Assembly: GCA_023265355.1 (NCBI GenBank)
Contig: JAHFTZ010000096.1
Location: 425-7,820 of the forward strand
Reading direction: 5' to 3'
DNA: 7,396 nucleotides
Source of the DNA: Terriglobus sp.
GTDB taxonomy: Bacteria > Acidobacteriota > Terriglobia > Terriglobales > Acidobacteriaceae
This document shows positions 5,713 to 7,396 of this stretch, piece by piece (the first letter of the stretch is position 1; every line of letters begins with the position of its first letter). A model generated the notes under the pieces. That model made no database searches. It had not been told where the DNA came from and saw nothing but the letters and a program-made list of their open reading frames with translations. The position numbers were made by a program, and so were the translations under genes.

Positions 5713-7396
5713 GGTCGCGAGGAAGTAGAGACCCTTCGAAGCGCGATGCTCCACCGTCGCCTGCGCGCCGTTGTAGTTACTGACCGCCGAATAAGATTCC
5801 AGACTGCCTGCACCGAATTGATTGAAAGGACGAGCTTTCTGCACGTTATCGCCGGGAGCCAGCAAGGTTGGAATCTGGTTCGACTTCGGGTTTGAGGTAA
5901 GGTGACGTCCGACTGCACCAACATATGAAAGCGTGACCGTTGTGTCTGCGGTGAGCTGCTGCTGCACCGAGAGGTTGAAGCTCTCCGTGTAAGGAGTCTG
6001 AATGTTCTTAGGATACGAACGCATGTCAGGGGTGTTCACGAAGTTGGAAAGTCCCTGAGCGATCGCAGTATTGAAACCGTTTTCAAGTGTAAGGCCGTTG
6101 GTTGCGCAGCCGTCTTTTACTGAGCAGCCTCCGCTGGTGATGTTGGACGTGAAGAGGAACGGTGGATTTGCACCCAGGTTGGGGAAGAAGCCGACACTCT
6201 CGATGCCTCCGAAGAAGATGCCGAAGCCGCCTCGGACAACAGTAGTGGGAGCGGCCGCATACGAGAAGCCAAAGCGCGGCGAGAAGTTCAGATTCTGCGC
6301 AGAGACCAAAGAGTTGTTGCTGGTGTACACCACCGGCACATTATTTGTAGCAAGCTCCGTGAGCAGAGCCGTAGGAAGGGTGAACTGGCGGGCCTTCTCC
6401 GGCAGCACGAACTGGGCGGTATTGTTGCTGTAATCGATCTGGAAGTTCGCCTGCCGGCCATCGAGTTCTTCCTGTGGTTGGAAGTACTCCCAACGAATTC
6501 CAAGATTCAAAGTCAGCTTGGGTGCCGCTTGCCAGTCATCCTGGAAGTAGGCCGAACGATACCAGCGCTGGTTGTGCACAGTGGAGATATTCGAGATCGA
6601 TGCGCTCTCCATCTGGTTCGCGATCATGTCTGCAACACCAAAGCCTGTCGAATCGGACTTCCCGGGTGTTTGCGTGTATTTGCCCGTGAAGTTATAAGAC
6701 CCACGTGCCGTGGTGGGTTGCAACGTCTGCACGCGGATACGCTGGAAGTTCACGCCGCCCTTGAGAGTATGGTGGTGGATGACCTTCGAGACGTTGTCCA
6801 GAAGCTGAGCGACATTCTCGTACTCATCCGTGGGAACATATTCAGGTGAACCAAAGCTGGTCAACCCGCTCACGTTGAAGTGGGGCGTACCGCCATTGCC
6901 TGGAGCAAATGGAATGCCCCCCAAGCCAAGCTGCGGTGAGAGATTTTCCCCAGCGTTTGCCTGCGAATATTTTGCGTTGATCCAGTTGTAGCCAAAGCGC
7001 AGCTCGTTGGAGAGGGTCGGCGAAAAGAAGTGCGTCTCACTCGCGGTGAAGTTACGTCCCTTGTTGCCGATGTTACCGTCGGAACCGAAGCCGCCGCCAT
7101 CAAGAACTCCGAAGATCAAAGGGAAGTTCTGCACCTGGTTGGACACGCTGTAACGGGCGAAGAACTGGTCTTTGGCGCTCAGGTTCCAGTCGACGCGACC
7201 ATCGTACTGCGTCGTGTTGTCGCTGGCCGAGCCTTGGAAAAGATAGTTGTTGAAAGTCTGTCCTGTGGGGCCAAGGTTTGGAGTAGGCAACGCACTCAGC
7301 ACCCTCTGAGCGGTGGTGCTGATTTGTGTGGCACAGAAAACATTCTGCACTCCATTGCACTGTTGCGGTACCGCTCCCGCAGTACCAGGGACAGAG
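5710..7396 (-). CDS. Receptor, upstream open segment (barrel strands before the premature stop)
   Basis: This is the part that can be translated normally, 561 codons counted from 7395, with no start codon in view; the GTG at 7350 is internal. Family hallmarks are YDGRVDWNLSAKDQFFARYS (about residues 64-83), SNELRFGYN in the next strand-rich part, YFQDDWQAAPKLTLNLGIRW (283-302), NFSPRFGFSY, VVRGGFGIFFGG, YTESFNLSVQQQL and VTLSYVGAVGRHL near the end. Two cysteine pairs, QQCNGVQNVFC near the right edge and GGCSVKDGC about two thirds of the way along, probably form loop disulfides. As a stand-alone product it lacks the last barrel strands and the C-terminal targeting signal, so it would not be expected to assemble in the outer membrane. 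Confidence 0.85.
   Translation of the reverse strand, partial: SVPGTAGAVPQQCNGVQNVFCATQISTTAQRVLSALPTPNLGPTGQTFNNYLFQGSASDNTTQYDGRVDWNLSAKDQFFARYSVSNQVQNFPLIFGVLDGGGFGSDGNIGNKGRNFTASETHFFSPTLSNELRFGYNWINAKYSQANAGENLSPQLGLGGIPFAPGNGGTPHFNVSGLTSFGSPEYVPTDEYENVAQLLDNVSKVIHHHTLKGGVNFQRIRVQTLQPTTARGSYNFTGKYTQTPGKSDSTGFGVADMIANQMESASISNISTVHNQRWYRSAYFQDDWQAAPKLTLNLGIRWEYFQPQEELDGRQANFQIDYSNNTAQFVLPEKARQFTLPTALLTELATNNVPVVYTSNNSLVSAQNLNFSPRFGFSYAAAPTTVVRGGFGIFFGGIESVGFFPNLGANPPFLFTSNITSGGCSVKDGCATNGLTLENGFNTAIAQGLSNFVNTPDMRSYPKNIQTPYTESFNLSVQQQLTADTTVTLSYVGAVGRHLTSNPKSNQIPTLLAPGDNVQKARPFNQFGAGSLESYSAVSNYNGAQATVEHRASKGLYFLAT

Larger units (their letters stand above)
4966..7396 (-). pseudogene. Oar-like TonB-dependent outer-membrane receptor, interrupted by one in-frame stop; 5' end beyond window
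   Basis: The region encodes most of the beta-barrel of an acidobacterial Oar-type TonB-dependent receptor. In this family the N-terminus, here outside the window, usually has a signal peptide, a carboxypeptidase-regulatory-like domain and a plug. Such receptors take up large ligands across the outer membrane using TonB energy; the ligand is not predictable here. From the right edge 561 codons are open, then comes TAG at 5712-5710, then 247 more codons in exactly the same frame up to a TAA at 4968-4966. No other lesion is seen on either side. The sequence across the stop, GLYFLAT-stop-TWSKNLED, fits the family pattern in which a tyrosine stands at the stop position (YTWSK). I therefore call it one broken gene rather than two genes. 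Sequencing error or read-through are alternatives. Confidence 0.85.

Noticed and set aside
5520..5924. A 134-codon minus-strand frame across the premature stop, suggesting a frameshift instead of a nonsense mutation
   Set aside because: The conserved receptor sequence before and after the TAG is in one and the same frame, so no frame change is needed. This alternative frame gives a basic, non-family product.
1..7396. CRISPR array, tRNA, rRNA, insertion sequence, phage or defence genes
   Set aside because: I saw no regularly spaced repeats, cloverleaf-like sequence, transposase motifs or terminal inverted repeats. Nearly all bases belong to the five genes described.

Overview
The window reads as ordinary chromosomal DNA from an Acidobacteriota member, most likely of the Terriglobia (Terriglobus / Granulicella / Edaphobacter-like). 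This rests mainly on the large Oar-type TonB-dependent receptor at the right, a family greatly expanded in that group, and on the style of the neighbouring proteins. The assignment is inference from family knowledge; no rRNA or other phylogenetic marker is present.

Layout, left to right. (1) Positions 1-1056, plus strand: the C-terminal two thirds of a glycogen synthase (glgA), cut by the left edge. (2) Positions 1068-3944, minus strand: a likely two-gene operon. The first gene (2517-3944) encodes a Tat-exported protein of an uncharacterised family that I tentatively match to DUF3863/DUF3864. The second (1068-2495) encodes a 12-helix APC-superfamily amino-acid permease and starts 21 bases after the first gene's stop. 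(3) Positions 3945-4137: the only sizeable intergenic gap (193 bp), a divergent promoter region. It holds a clear ribosome-binding site for each flanking gene, a weak sigma70-like promoter for the rightward gene and a short tandem repeat. (4) Positions 4138-4908, plus strand: a small 7-helix membrane protein of unknown function. (5) Positions 4909-4965: a perfect 12-bp inverted repeat acting as a probable bidirectional terminator between convergent genes. (6) Positions 4966-7396, minus strand: the beta-barrel part of an Oar-like TonB-dependent receptor, open at the right edge and broken by a single in-frame TAG codon at 5710-5712.

The genes do not form one obvious pathway. glgA stores glucose as glycogen. 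The minus-strand pair couples an exported protein, possibly a hydrolase, to an inner-membrane transporter, which could suggest release and import of a substrate, but the sequence does not show which. The TonB-dependent receptor would move large ligands such as glycans across the outer membrane if it were intact. The most notable observation is the isolated nonsense codon: both sides stay in the same frame, the conserved family sequence continues directly through it, and the proper C-terminal barrel strand is preserved. This points to a very recent pseudogene, a sequencing error, or (less likely) read-through. I found no CRISPR array, tRNA, rRNA, insertion sequence, phage gene or defence system, and I do not claim a new system here.
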